A stretch of DNA of 55,588 bases from Nocardia altamirensis NBRC 108246. GTDB taxonomy: Bacteria > Actinomycetota > Actinomycetes > Mycobacteriales > Mycobacteriaceae. The position numbers and the translations under genes were made by a program. Shown here in pieces: positions 21,926 through 30,892 of the stretch (position 1 is the first letter of the stretch; every line of letters starts with the position of its first letter). The DNA lies in the NCBI RefSeq assembly GCF_001612685.1, contig NZ_BDAY01000081.1, positions 1 through 55,588 of the forward strand. The letters are read 5' to 3'. Below the pieces are notes generated by a model, which saw only the letters and a list, made by a program, of their open reading frames with translations, ran no database searches and was not told the origin of the DNA.

Positions 21926-22209
21926 GGATTTGCCTTTCCGTTGTCGGCGAGCCATCGATCAACCAGGCCCACCAGTGGTTTCCGGTCGATGTAGTGGAAC
22001 TTGGACCGGCCGGCCCGCTCCGTCCTGACCAGCCCCGCCTGCTCCAGCACATCGAGATGTTGCGAGACCGCCTGACGCGAGGAACCGAGCCCGTGCAGCA
22101 TGGTCAGCCGCCCGCAGATCTCGAAGAGCGTCTGACCGTCCCGCTCGGCCAGCCCGTCCAGAATCGCCCGGCGGGTCGGGTCGGCGAGCGCCTTGAACAC
22201 GTCACTCAC
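21922..22209 (-). CDS. ArsR/SmtB-type HTH regulator
   Basis: 95 aa from the GTG at 22209, giving MSDVFKALADPTRRAILDGL, the classical ArsR N-terminus. A TTG at 22227 is in frame but lies within the operator candidate. The winged helix is clear (SSRQAVSQHLDVLEQAGLV, then the RTERAGRSKFHY wing). No Cys-rich metal site is seen, so it belongs to the non-metal ArsR subgroup often controlling a linked VOC or SRPBCC protein. First gene of a two-gene operon. Confidence 0.88.
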   Translation of the reverse strand: MSDVFKALADPTRRAILDGLAERDGQTLFEICGRLTMLHGLGSSRQAVSQHLDVLEQAGLVRTERAGRSKFHYIDRKPLVGLVDRWLADNGKANP

Positions 22210-22223
22210 AGCTCCGACAATAG

Positions 22224-22239
22224 GCAAGTATTTACTTGC
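22224..22239. promoter_or_regulatory. Palindrome at the arsR start: candidate ArsR operator
   Basis: Arms GCAAGTA and TACTTGC around TT, perfect. It lies 14 bp upstream of the preferred start codon, an autorepression position, and is the type of AT-rich spaced palindrome ArsR proteins bind. Confidence 0.6.
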
Positions 22240-22292
22240 ATGTCAATCCCCGCACCCGCGGTCCGCGTGCTCGGCCGGCGGGCGGCGGGTGT

Positions 22293-24026
22293 TCAGCCGT
22301 CCAGCGGAACCGGCTCCAGAATTTCGGGGCGCGGCTCGGGGGCGGCGACGCGCAGTGCGTCGGCGGAGGTGTCGTCGGGCTGGGTCTGCGAGCGGATCTC
22401 GGCTTCCACGCGAGCCTGATATGTGGTTATCTCGCGGGCGATTTCGGCGTCGTCCCAGCCGAGGACGGGGGCGACGAGACGGGCAACCTGATCGGCGCAG
22501 GCACTGCCGCGGTGCGAATATTCGATCGAGATCCTGGTACGACGGGCGAGGATGTCGTCGAGATGCAGCGCGCCCTCGGCTGCGGCCGCATAGACGGCCT
22601 CGACCTGCAGGTACGAGGGCGCCTCGGTAATCGGTTGCAGGAGTTCGGGTTTGCCGTCGGCCATCGCCATCACCTCGTCGATGAGGGAGCCGTAACGGTC
22701 GAGCAGGTGCTTGATCCGGTAGGGGTGCACGCCGTACGCCTCGGCGAGTTGGACGGTCTGGTTGACGAGGGCGAAGTAGCCGTCAGCGCCGAGCAGCGGG
22801 ACCTTTTCGGTGATCGATGGCGATACCCGAGCCGGAATGTCTTGTGCCGCTTCGTCCACCGCGTCATAGGCCATCACACGGTAGGTGGTGTACTTGCCAC
22901 CCGCGATGCCGACGAGACCGGGCGCGACGCGGGCGACCGCGTGTTCCCTGGACAGCTTGGAGGTTTCGTCGCTCTCGCCGGCCAGCAGCGGACGCAGGCC
23001 CGCGTACACGCCGTCGATGTCGTCGTGGGTCAGCGGGGTGACCAGCACCTCGTTCACCCGGTCGAGCAGGTAGTCGATGTCGGCCTTGGTCGCCGCGGGA
23101 TGGGCGAGGTCGAGGTTCCAGTCGGTGTCGGTGGTGCCGATGATCCAGTGCGTGCCCCACGGGATGATGAACAGCACCGAGGTGGGGGTGCGCAGGATGA
23201 TCGCGGCATCGCTGACGATGCGGTCGCGCGGCACCACGATGTGCACGCCCTTGGAGGCGCGCACATGAAAACGACCGCGCTGGTGCGACAACGCCTGCAC
23301 CTCGTCGGTCCAGACGCCGGTCGCGTTGATCACCACGTGCCCGCGCACCTCGGCGGTGCGGCCGTCCTCGCTGTCGCGCACCTTCACGCCGACCACCCGG
23401 TCCGACTCGCGCAGGAAGCCGACGACCTGGGTGGAGGTGCGGATCACCGCGCCGTAGTGCGCGGCGGTGCGGGCGACGGTCATGGTGTGGCGGGCGTCGT
23501 CGACGACGGTGTCGTAGTAGCTGACGCCGCCGATCAGCGAGCTGCGCTTGAGGCCGGGCGCCAGCCGCAGCGCGCCCATTCGGGACAGATGCCGTTGCCC
23601 TGGTACGGATTTCGCGCCGCCCATGGTGTCGTAGAGCACCAGGCCCGCCGCCACGTACGGGCGTTCCCACGCCCGATGGGTGAGCGGGTAGAGGAAGCGC
23701 AGCGGCTTCACCAGGTGCGGCGCCAGCGTGGACAGCGCGAGCTCGCGCTCACGCAGCGCCTCGCGCACCAGACCGAACTCCAGCTGCTCCAGGTATCGCA
23801 GGCCGCCGTGGAACATCTTCGACGAGCGGCTCGATGTGCCGGAGGCCAGGTCACGGGCCTCGACCAGGGCAACCTGCAGCCCGCGCGTCGCGGCATCGAG
23901 CGCAATGCCCGCACCGACCACCCCGCCGCCGATGACGACCACATCGAAGTGGTCCTTACCGAACCGCTCCCAGGCCGTCCTACGCTGCTCCGGACCGAGG
24001 AACTGGGATTCCGGTTTCTTGGTCAT
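22293..24026 (-). CDS. glpD: Aerobic glycerol-3-phosphate dehydrogenase
   Basis: FAD enzyme oxidising glycerol-3-phosphate to dihydroxyacetone phosphate at the inner face of the membrane, feeding quinones. 577 aa, the usual size (M. tuberculosis GlpD2 is similar). N-terminal FAD motif VIGGGVVGAGIALDAATRG, then SSRSSKMFHGGLRYLE, the family signature. A strong GGAGGAG site lies 6 nt before the ATG at 24026. Divergent from glpK across 259 bp, so glycerol kinase and dehydrogenase can be induced together. No glpF transporter is in the window. Confidence 0.95.
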   Translation of the reverse strand: MTKKPESQFLGPEQRRTAWERFGKDHFDVVVIGGGVVGAGIALDAATRGLQVALVEARDLASGTSSRSSKMFHGGLRYLEQLEFGLVREALRERELALSTLAPHLVKPLRFLYPLTHRAWERPYVAAGLVLYDTMGGAKSVPGQRHLSRMGALRLAPGLKRSSLIGGVSYYDTVVDDARHTMTVARTAAHYGAVIRTSTQVVGFLRESDRVVGVKVRDSEDGRTAEVRGHVVINATGVWTDEVQALSHQRGRFHVRASKGVHIVVPRDRIVSDAAIILRTPTSVLFIIPWGTHWIIGTTDTDWNLDLAHPAATKADIDYLLDRVNEVLVTPLTHDDIDGVYAGLRPLLAGESDETSKLSREHAVARVAPGLVGIAGGKYTTYRVMAYDAVDEAAQDIPARVSPSITEKVPLLGADGYFALVNQTVQLAEAYGVHPYRIKHLLDRYGSLIDEVMAMADGKPELLQPITEAPSYLQVEAVYAAAAEGALHLDDILARRTRISIEYSHRGSACADQVARLVAPVLGWDDAEIAREITTYQARVEAEIRSQTQPDDTSADALRVAAPEPRPEILEPVPLDG

Positions 24027-24285
24027 GCTCGACTCCTCCAGCCGCGCCGGTTGTCGACGACGTAGTGGTCTTTCTCGGGCATTCGTTCGAGCTGCTCCCG
24101 TACAGGCTATGCGAACCGGTACGGATCTCTTCGACCGTCACCCCGTCCGTGTCGTCGATCACTACCCATCGGTAACTGACACCGACCCTAATCGAGCGAC
24201 GCGGCGACGGCAGGGCAAGGCAGCGGCGAGACCCGCGCACGCCACAATCGACCACACGCGGGCCCGGTTTTAGTAACCTGCACGA
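24027..24285. promoter_or_regulatory. Divergent glpD-glpK promoter region
   Basis: 259 bp between start codons; must contain both promoters. I see no strong palindrome here and no confident hexamers. A TTTTAGTAA stretch ends about 14 bp before glpK and could be a -10 region for a leaderless transcript. Confidence 0.4.
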
Positions 24286-25785
24286 ATGCGTCGCTATGTG
24301 GCCGCCATCGACCAGGGCACGACTTCGAGTCGCTGCATCGTCTTCGATCGGCAGGGGCGCGTTGTCGGCGTCGCCCAACGGGAACACGAGCAGATCTTCC
24401 CGCGCCGGGGCTGGGTCGAGCACGATGCCGAAACCATCTGGACGAATACCGAATTCGTGCTCGGCGAGGTGCTGAAGCAGACGAAGCTCGGCAAGGACGA
24501 CATCGCCGCGGTCGGCGTCACCAACCAGCGCGAGACCACGGTGGTCTGGGATCGCGCCAGCGGCAAGCCGATTCACCACGCCATCGTCTGGCAGGACACC
24601 CGCACCGACCGGCTCACCACCGAACTCGGCGGCGACATCGGGCCGACCCGCTATCAAGAACGCACCGGCCTGCCGCTGTCGACCTACTTCGCGGGCCCCA
24701 AGCTGCGCTGGATCCTCGACAACGTCGACGGTGCGCGTAAGCGCGCCGAGGCGGGCGAGCTGTGCTTCGGCACCATCGACAGCTGGGTGCTGTGGAACCT
24801 CACCGGCAAGCACATCACCGACGTGACCAACGCCTCGCGCACCATGCTGATGGATCTGCGTACCCGGCAATGGGATTCGCAGATCTGCGCGGAGTTCGGG
24901 GTGCCGGAGTCGATGCTGCCCGAGATCCGCAGCTCCTCGGAGGTCTACGCGGAGATCACCGCTGGCCCGCTGGCAGGCGTCCCGGTGGCAGGCATCCTCG
25001 GCGATCAGCAGGCCGCCACCTTCGGCCAGGCCTGCCTGTCCCCCGGCGAGGCCAAGAACACCTACGGCACCGGCAATTTCATGCTGCTGAACACCGGGAC
25101 GACGCCGGTGGTCAGCAAGCACGGGTTGCTGACCACCGTCTGCTACCAGCTCGGCGACCAGGAGGCCGTGTACGCGCTGGAGGGCTCCATCGCGGTGACC
25201 GGCTCACTGGTGCAATGGTTTCGGGACAACCTCGGCATCATCTCGTCCGCGGACGAGATCGAGCCGCTGGCCCGCAGCGTCGAGGACAACGGCGGCGCCT
25301 ACATCGTGCCCGCCTTCTCCGGCCTCTTCGCGCCCCGCTGGCGACCGGACGCGCGCGGGGTGATCGCCGGGCTCACCCGGTTCGTCAACAAGGCACACCT
25401 GGCGCGAGCGGTGTTGGAGTCCACCGCCTTTCAGACCCGCGAGGTGGTCGACGCGATGCGCGCCGACGCGGAATCCGAATACCTCGACCTCGAGCTGACC
25501 ACGCTGAAGGTGGACGGCGGCATGGTCAGCAACGACCTGCTCATGCAGTTCCAGTCCGACATCCTCGACGTGCCCGTGGTGCGGCCGGTGGTCAACGAGA
25601 CCACCGCGCTCGGCGCCGCCTACGCGGCAGGTCTCGCGGTCGACTACTGGTCGGGGACCGACGACATCAGGGAGAACTGGGCGGCCGACAAGACCTGGCA
25701 GCCAACGATGTCCGAGGACGACCGCGCCGAACACCTGAAGGCATGGAACAAGGCCGTCGAACGCACCTACGACTGGGCCGACTGA
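24286..25785 (+). CDS. glpK: Glycerol kinase
   Basis: ATP-dependent phosphorylation of glycerol. 499 aa, typical length. FGGY-kinase landmarks: AAIDQGTTSSRCIVFD at the N-terminus, GLPLSTYFAGPKLRW, YGTGNFMLLNTG, GSIAVTGSLVQWFRDNLG, and KVDGGMVSNDLLMQF near the C-terminus. No clear ribosome site precedes the ATG, so a leaderless message is possible. Product is used by the divergent glpD. Converges on the aminotransferase gene with a 24-bp gap and no visible hairpin. Confidence 0.95.
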   Translation: MRRYVAAIDQGTTSSRCIVFDRQGRVVGVAQREHEQIFPRRGWVEHDAETIWTNTEFVLGEVLKQTKLGKDDIAAVGVTNQRETTVVWDRASGKPIHHAIVWQDTRTDRLTTELGGDIGPTRYQERTGLPLSTYFAGPKLRWILDNVDGARKRAEAGELCFGTIDSWVLWNLTGKHITDVTNASRTMLMDLRTRQWDSQICAEFGVPESMLPEIRSSSEVYAEITAGPLAGVPVAGILGDQQAATFGQACLSPGEAKNTYGTGNFMLLNTGTTPVVSKHGLLTTVCYQLGDQEAVYALEGSIAVTGSLVQWFRDNLGIISSADEIEPLARSVEDNGGAYIVPAFSGLFAPRWRPDARGVIAGLTRFVNKAHLARAVLESTAFQTREVVDAMRADAESEYLDLELTTLKVDGGMVSNDLLMQFQSDILDVPVVRPVVNETTALGAAYAAGLAVDYWSGTDDIRENWAADKTWQPTMSEDDRAEHLKAWNKAVERTYDWAD

Positions 25786-25809
25786 CCGGCGCGCAGCGGC
25801 GACCGTTCG

Positions 25810-26985
25810 TCAGCCCGCGGCGCCTGCCAGCCTGTCCACCGCCGTGGTCAGGGTGTCGGCGTCGGAGGTGGTGAAGCACAGGCGCATCGAGTTCCGGTAG
25901 CCGCCGTCGACGGCGAACGCCGAGCCTGGCACGTAGGCGACGCCCGCGTCGAGCGCACGGGGTAGCAGGGCTTCGGTGTCGGTGCTGTCGGTGAAATCGG
26001 CCCAGACGAACATGCCACCGGTGGCGTCGGTGCAGCGCAGCCGGTCGCCGAAACGGGTACGCAGCGCGTGCACAAGGGCTTTGGCGCGTTCGCCGTATGC
26101 GTGCCGGACGGTGTCGATGTGGCTGGTCAGCCAGGCTTCATCGGTGAGCAGCTCGGTCGCGATCTGCTGGGTGAGCGCCGAACCACAGAGATCAGCACCC
26201 TGTTTGAGCAGTTCCACGGCACGGCAGACCGGATCCGGCGCGACCATCCAGCCGACCCGCAACGTCGGCGAGATGATCTTCGAGGCGCTGGAGAGCCGGA
26301 TCACGTTGGGCGCGTAGGTCGCCACCGGCTCCGGGGTCGGCCGGTCGAACCACAGCTCACCGTACGGATCGTCCTCGATCACCCAGAACCCGTTGGCGAC
26401 AGCGAGTTCGGCGAGCTCCCTGCGGCGCGCCGGACTCTGCGTCACGCCGCCCGGGTTGTGGAAGTTGCTCACCGTGTGCACGAAGGCAGGCCGCTCACCC
26501 CGCGCGAGCAGTTCCTTCAGCACGTCGACGCGCATGCCTTCGCCGTCGAGCGGCACCGCGACGATCCGCGCACCGGCGGCCCGGAAGACTTGCAGCGCAC
26601 CGACATACGCCGGGTCCTCCACCACGACCAGCGCGCCAGGATCCAACAGCACCTCGGCGAGCAGCGACAACGCCTGCTGCGAACCGTGCGTCACGAACAC
26701 CTCGGCGACCTCGACCGGACGCCCGAGCCGCGCCGACTCGCGCGCCGCGAGCACCGCACGCAGCGGCGCCCAGCCGGACGACTCGGTGTACTGCAGGCAC
26801 CCGGTCCCCCGCAACGCGTTGTCGGCCGCGATCGCCAACCGCTCGCGCGGCATCAGCTCGGCATCCGGCAACCCACCGGCGAGCCCGATCACCTCGGGCC
26901 GCGCGGTGAGTTTCAGCAGGTCACGTATCGCCGAGCTACGCAGGCCGCCGAGCTTGCCCGCGAGCGGCGGAAGGGTCGCCGACAT
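25810..26985 (-). CDS. PLP-dependent aminotransferase, class I/II (2-aminoadipate transaminase-like)
   Basis: 391 aa without a GntR domain, so a plain fold-type I enzyme and not an MocR regulator. The N-terminus (SSAIRDLLKLTARPEVIGLA, then GGLPDAELMP) and the PLP-lysine segment LSSASKIISPTLRVGW match the LysN/ARO8-like subgroup acting on 2-aminoadipate or aromatic/branched substrates. Substrate cannot be fixed from sequence. Monocistronic, convergent with glpK. Confidence 0.88.
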   Translation of the reverse strand: MSATLPPLAGKLGGLRSSAIRDLLKLTARPEVIGLAGGLPDAELMPRERLAIAADNALRGTGCLQYTESSGWAPLRAVLAARESARLGRPVEVAEVFVTHGSQQALSLLAEVLLDPGALVVVEDPAYVGALQVFRAAGARIVAVPLDGEGMRVDVLKELLARGERPAFVHTVSNFHNPGGVTQSPARRRELAELAVANGFWVIEDDPYGELWFDRPTPEPVATYAPNVIRLSSASKIISPTLRVGWMVAPDPVCRAVELLKQGADLCGSALTQQIATELLTDEAWLTSHIDTVRHAYGERAKALVHALRTRFGDRLRCTDATGGMFVWADFTDSTDTEALLPRALDAGVAYVPGSAFAVDGGYRNSMRLCFTTSDADTLTTAVDRLAGAAG

Positions 26986-27032
26986 AGCTCAACTGTGACA
27001 TACCGCTACCAAGATATGAAACTAGTTTCCCA

Positions 27033-28043
27033 TTATTTGAGACGGGTATCGATCGAGTACAGCAGGAACTTGCCGTCACGCACCACCGTCGTGATGGTCT
27101 GCGGGTAGAGCCGCTCCGTCCCGTCCGGCTTGAACTCCTGCAGGTCGACCTCGTACGTCCCCGATGCGGTCTCGGCGATCCGCAGGCAGTGCTTGGTGCC
27201 GACGGGGATCTCGGCGTTGATGGCGTCCTGGATGTTCGTCGCGGGTGACACGTTGATCGTGTCGTCCGCGACGAACTTCCTGGCCCGCTCGCCGCTGCGC
27301 TCCACGTAGAAGGCGTACTGGAAGCCGAGAATCGCGCCTGCACCGCTCGCGGTGTCGCCGGGGCCGTTGCCGACGGTCACGTTGCCGTCCTTGCTCGCCG
27401 GACAGCTCCCCGCCTTGGTCGACACCGGCGGCGGCGCCGCGGTGTCGCCATTGTTGTTGCTGGACACCATGATCACGGTCACCGTGAGCCCGATGAGGAT
27501 GGCGACCGCAACGAGACCGGCGAGCCAGTTCCTGCCCTTGTGCGAGTTGGCCTGCCGCGGCGGCGGTGGCGTCGGAGACGTCGGCGCCAGCCGCTGCGCG
27601 ATCGGATCGTCCGCCCAGGACAGGCCGGGCACGGCCAACGGCGGCGGCTTCGGCACGCTGCCCGTATCGGTCGGACGCGTCCACCAGGTGTCCTTGTCGG
27701 CGTCGGCCTGCGCCGACTCGGCAGCCGGAACCCGTTGCTGCGGAGGCGGTCCCGGCCGCTGCGCGGGCGGCGGCGTCGGATAGACCGTCGAATCGGGTGC
27801 GCGATACTGCGCGGCCTGCGGCGGCTCCGGTTCGGCCGCGGGCCGCCACACCAACTCGGGATGGTCCGCGGCCTGATCTGGCACCGGCCAGCGCGGACCG
27901 GTGTCACCCATCGGCGGACCGAATTCCGAGACAGGCGGACCGAATTCCGAGACGGGAGGACCGAATTCGCCCACCGGCGGACCGAAATCCGACGCGGGCC
28001 GCTCGTCGGATTCGTTCTCCCTCGGATCACCGTCGGAGGTCAC
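27033..28043 (-). CDS. Proline-rich single-pass membrane protein of unknown function
   Basis: 336 aa from the GTG at 28043, which has GGAG 5 nt upstream. Layout: a disordered cytoplasmic N-terminal half rich in Pro/Gly, starting with four copies of a 7-residue unit of type EFGPPVS, then one membrane helix (about residues 167-192, WLAGLVAVAILIGLTVTVIM) and a C-terminal external domain of about 145 residues with two or more Cys. This is the layout of many mycobacterial/nocardial DUF4333- or DUF4878-like proteins; the exact family is not recognised. Downstream of another exported proline-rich protein. Confidence 0.75.
   Translation of the reverse strand: MTSDGDPRENESDERPASDFGPPVGEFGPPVSEFGPPVSEFGPPMGDTGPRWPVPDQAADHPELVWRPAAEPEPPQAAQYRAPDSTVYPTPPPAQRPGPPPQQRVPAAESAQADADKDTWWTRPTDTGSVPKPPPLAVPGLSWADDPIAQRLAPTSPTPPPPRQANSHKGRNWLAGLVAVAILIGLTVTVIMVSSNNNGDTAAPPPVSTKAGSCPASKDGNVTVGNGPGDTASGAGAILGFQYAFYVERSGERARKFVADDTINVSPATNIQDAINAEIPVGTKHCLRIAETASGTYEVDLQEFKPDGTERLYPQTITTVVRDGKFLLYSIDTRLK
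27913..27996 (-). repeat. Four tandem 21-bp coding repeats
   Basis: Units at 27913-27933, 27934-27954, 27955-27975 and 27976-27996; the first two differ by one base, the others are more diverged. Each encodes one FGPP-type heptapeptide in the N-terminal tail of the membrane protein. Confidence 0.8.
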
Positions 28044-28070
28044 ACCCACTCCTTTCCCCAGGACACACGT

Positions 28071-28098
28071 GTGGGGCGGTCGCGAACGACCGCCCCAC
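28071..28098. terminator. Hairpin between the two proline-rich protein genes
   Basis: Perfect 12-bp GC-rich stem with a CGAA loop, 19 bp after the stop of the upstream secreted-protein gene and about 28 bp before the next start. It lacks a T run, so it may terminate, attenuate or protect the 3' end. Confidence 0.6.
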
Positions 28099-28116
28099 CC
28101 GTCGAATCACATCGTG

Positions 28117-29187
28117 TCAGTACTGGAGTGAACCACCCCACTGGGTGGTAACGCCACCCACTTCGACAGTCTGCGGAGCCAAATCGCCCGGCTGCAGCGG
28201 AAGTTTAACCTGCGCCGCCGCTTCCAGTGCTGCGGCACCACCCGGCTGCTCCTTGATCCAGTTCTCGACAGCCGCTTTCGCCAGGTTGGCCTGGGTGGTG
28301 TCGAAGACCGAGATCGTCTTGTTGTCGGCGAGGCCGACGCCGCCGGTGTAGGTGGTCACCTTGACGGTGTTGGCGTCGACGTACTCGACCGAAACACCGG
28401 CCTCACCGGCACCGGCCGGGGTGCGGTACCCGATGGTGCCGACATAGCCCGACTCGTTGTTGAAGTGGTGCGTGTTGGCCGCGTAGCCGGGCAGCAGGTT
28501 GCCGCCGTCGATGTTCGCACCGATCTCCTGGTGCGGACCGGTCATCTCGACGACCGGGGCAGGCGGCGCCGCCTCCAGTCGAGGCGCCTGCCAGCGCGGC
28601 TGCTGCTGCGGCTGCTGCAACGTCTCCGGCTGCCGCGCCTGGGTGTTCTCGTCGCCGGGCGCGGCCTGCGTACCCGGCGACTGCTGGGTACCCGGCTGCG
28701 CAGGCTTCTGCTGGTCCTGCGGGGTATCCGGCGTGATCGCGGGCTGCGCAGGCTGGTCCGGCTTGCTGCCAGGCACCGGCAGCGGCGCGACACGCGGGGT
28801 GGTGACACCCGGCTGCGACGGCTGCGCCAGCTTCGGGTCCTTCGGCGGATTCGGCATGGCCGGATCCGGGGTATTGACGCCTGGCTGGCTCGGCGGTGGG
28901 TTGGTGACGCCCGGCTGGCTCGGCGGCGGGTTGGTGACGCCCGGCTGGCTCGGCTTGTTCGGATCCGGCTTGGTGGTCTCCGGACTCGACGGCGTCTCCG
29001 TCCCTGGCTGCACCGGGGCAGGGGCCGGCGGCGCGGTCGTTGGTGGAGTGGTCGGCTGATCGTTCGGCGCTGCCCCCGCAGGCGCCGCGAAGAGAGTGGC
29101 CACGGCGGCCGCGGTAGCCAGTGGCAACGAGGTGCTTGCCATCGCTCGCTGCGCCCGACTCGGCTTACGATGTTTCACTTGTCGCAT
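28117..29187 (-). CDS. Secreted proline/glutamine-rich protein with conserved C-terminal domain
   Basis: 356 aa from the ATG at 29187, preceded by GGGAAAGGG. Signal peptide with cleavage near AGA-A (about residue 41), then about 180 residues of Pro/Thr/Gln-rich linker containing near-identical decapeptides of type SQPGVTNPPP, then a globular C-terminus of about 130 residues (from about GPHQEIGANIDGG) with no Cys. The linker resembles cell-wall-spanning stalks; the C-terminal domain is not recognised by me. Possibly a surface or envelope protein of Nocardiaceae. Confidence 0.75.
   Translation of the reverse strand: MRQVKHRKPSRAQRAMASTSLPLATAAAVATLFAAPAGAAPNDQPTTPPTTAPPAPAPVQPGTETPSSPETTKPDPNKPSQPGVTNPPPSQPGVTNPPPSQPGVNTPDPAMPNPPKDPKLAQPSQPGVTTPRVAPLPVPGSKPDQPAQPAITPDTPQDQQKPAQPGTQQSPGTQAAPGDENTQARQPETLQQPQQQPRWQAPRLEAAPPAPVVEMTGPHQEIGANIDGGNLLPGYAANTHHFNNESGYVGTIGYRTPAGAGEAGVSVEYVDANTVKVTTYTGGVGLADNKTISVFDTTQANLAKAAVENWIKEQPGGAAALEAAAQVKLPLQPGDLAPQTVEVGGVTTQWGGSLQY
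28883..28950 (-). repeat. 30-bp tandem coding repeats
   Basis: Units 28883-28912 and 28913-28942 differ by one base; a partial third unit follows. They encode the SQPGVTNPPP decapeptides of the secreted protein. Confidence 0.8.
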
Positions 29188-29426
29188 TCCCTTTCCCGTG
29201 TTCGACCTGGTTCGGCCGCACACAGTTGTCTCTGACGAGACGCCCGGTCACCGAACGACGCGTAGGCCGTCCGACGTTTCGACTGGGAAAAGCTTCCATC
29301 CCCCCGAACACCGAACCCCGCGACCGCCCGCCGATCGCATCTCTGCCGGAAGTGAACCATATGTGAACCTGATGGGCAATGCGTGTTGAACACTTCGGCA
29401 GTAACGGCAGTGCACCGCAGGACCAT

Positions 29427-30830
29427 TCAGTCCAGATCGTCGTGCCGCATCAGCTGACGCGCAGCTTCGGTCACCGAACCGGTCAATGACGGGTACACCG
29501 AGAAAGTCTGCGCCAGGTCGTTGACGGTCAAATTGTTCTGCACGGCAAGGGCGATCGGCAAAATGAGCTCCGACGCGATCGGCGCGACCACCACACCGCC
29601 GATGACGACACCGGTGGCCGGGCGGCAGAAGATCTTCACGAAACCCCTACGCAGGCCGAGCATCTTGGCCCTCGGGTTGGTGTTCAGCGGCAGCATCACC
29701 GTGCGGGCCGGGGTCTGGCCGTTATCGATCGCGGTCTGGCTGACACCGACCGTGGCGATCTCCGGCCTGGTGAACACCGCGGACGCCACCGTCTTCAGCC
29801 GGATCGGGCTGACGCCCTCGCCGAGCGCGTGATACATCGCGATGCGGCCCTGCATCGCGGCCACCGAGGCAAGCGGAAGCAGGCCGGTGCAGTCGCCCGC
29901 GGCATAAATGCCGGGCACCGAGGTACGGGACACCCGGTCCACCCGCAGATAACCACCGCGGTCGAGTTCGATGCCGACCCGGTCCAGGCCGAGGCCCTCG
30001 GTATTCGGCGTCGAGCCGACCGTCATCAGCGCGTGCGACCCGGAAACGGTCCTGCCGTCGGACAACTTGACCACGACACCCTCGGCGGTGCGCTCCACCG
30101 CGTCGGCGCGGGCGTGCTTCACCAATTCGACACCGCGCTCGGCGAGAGCATCCTCCAGCACGAGCGCGGCGTCGGCGTCCTCGCCGGGCAGCACGCGGTC
30201 GCGGCTGGAGACGAGCTTCACCTGCACACCCATTTCGGTGTAGGCCGAGACGAACTCGGCGCCGGTGACGCCGGAACCGACCACGACCAAGGTCTCCGGC
30301 AGGTCCTCGAGGTCATAGAGCTGACGCCAGTTGAGGATCCGCTCACCGTCGGGCTCCGCGCCGGGCAACACGCGCGGGCTCGCCCCAGTGGCGATCAACA
30401 CAACCTCGGCCTCGATGGTCGACTCGGTGCCGTCGGCCAGCGTGGCGCGCACCCGGTGCGCGGCGAGGCCGGTGGCGTCGTCGGTCAGCTCCGCACGACC
30501 GGCAAGGACCGTCACGCCGACCGTCTGCAACTTGGACCGGATATCGGAAGACTGGGCCAGCGCCAACGCCTTCACACGGCCATTCACCTCGGACAGCTGC
30601 ACGGTCGCCTGGTTCGGGTCGAGCGTGATGCCGAGATCGCGGGCACGGCGCAGGTCGGTGCGCACGCCGGTGGAGGCGATGAACGTTTTCGAGGGAACAC
30701 AATCCCAGAGCACACATGCCCCGCCGATGCCGTCACTATCGATCAGCGTCACCGACGCACCATGCTGGGCCGCCACCAGCGCCGCTTCGTAACCGGCCGG
30801 TCCGCCACCGATGATCGCTATGCGGGTCAT
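29427..30830 (-). CDS. lpdA: LpdA-type NAD(P)H quinone reductase (flavoprotein disulfide reductase family)
   Basis: 467 aa from the ATG at 30830 (MTRIAIIGGGPAGYEAALVA); upstream frame is GC noise. FAD-binding motif at the N-terminus, C39 and C44 in GGACVLWDCVPSKTF, NAD(P) motif VVVGSGVTGAEFVSAY, and the second FAD motif IYAAGDCTGLLPLAS. The C-terminal HPT-type motif with its His-Glu base is replaced by SVYPSLTGS, so it is not a true lipoamide dehydrogenase. This matches the M. tuberculosis Rv3303c quinone reductase, and the surrounding order supports orthology. Confidence 0.9.
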   Translation of the reverse strand: MTRIAIIGGGPAGYEAALVAAQHGASVTLIDSDGIGGACVLWDCVPSKTFIASTGVRTDLRRARDLGITLDPNQATVQLSEVNGRVKALALAQSSDIRSKLQTVGVTVLAGRAELTDDATGLAAHRVRATLADGTESTIEAEVVLIATGASPRVLPGAEPDGERILNWRQLYDLEDLPETLVVVGSGVTGAEFVSAYTEMGVQVKLVSSRDRVLPGEDADAALVLEDALAERGVELVKHARADAVERTAEGVVVKLSDGRTVSGSHALMTVGSTPNTEGLGLDRVGIELDRGGYLRVDRVSRTSVPGIYAAGDCTGLLPLASVAAMQGRIAMYHALGEGVSPIRLKTVASAVFTRPEIATVGVSQTAIDNGQTPARTVMLPLNTNPRAKMLGLRRGFVKIFCRPATGVVIGGVVVAPIASELILPIALAVQNNLTVNDLAQTFSVYPSLTGSVTEAARQLMRHDDLD

Positions 30831-30892
30831 TGATACCTCCGCTTCTGGTTGCGCACCGGGATCTCCGGTACCTGTCAACGTTATCGGGCGAG

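Noticed and set aside
22236..24065. A 609-codon + frame opposite glpD
   Set aside because: Antisense shadow with repetitive Val/Gly/Asp/His composition and no motif.
28465..29235. + strand frames opposite the secreted proline-rich gene
   Set aside because: Mirror image of a proline-coding repeat; Gly/Arg-rich artefact.
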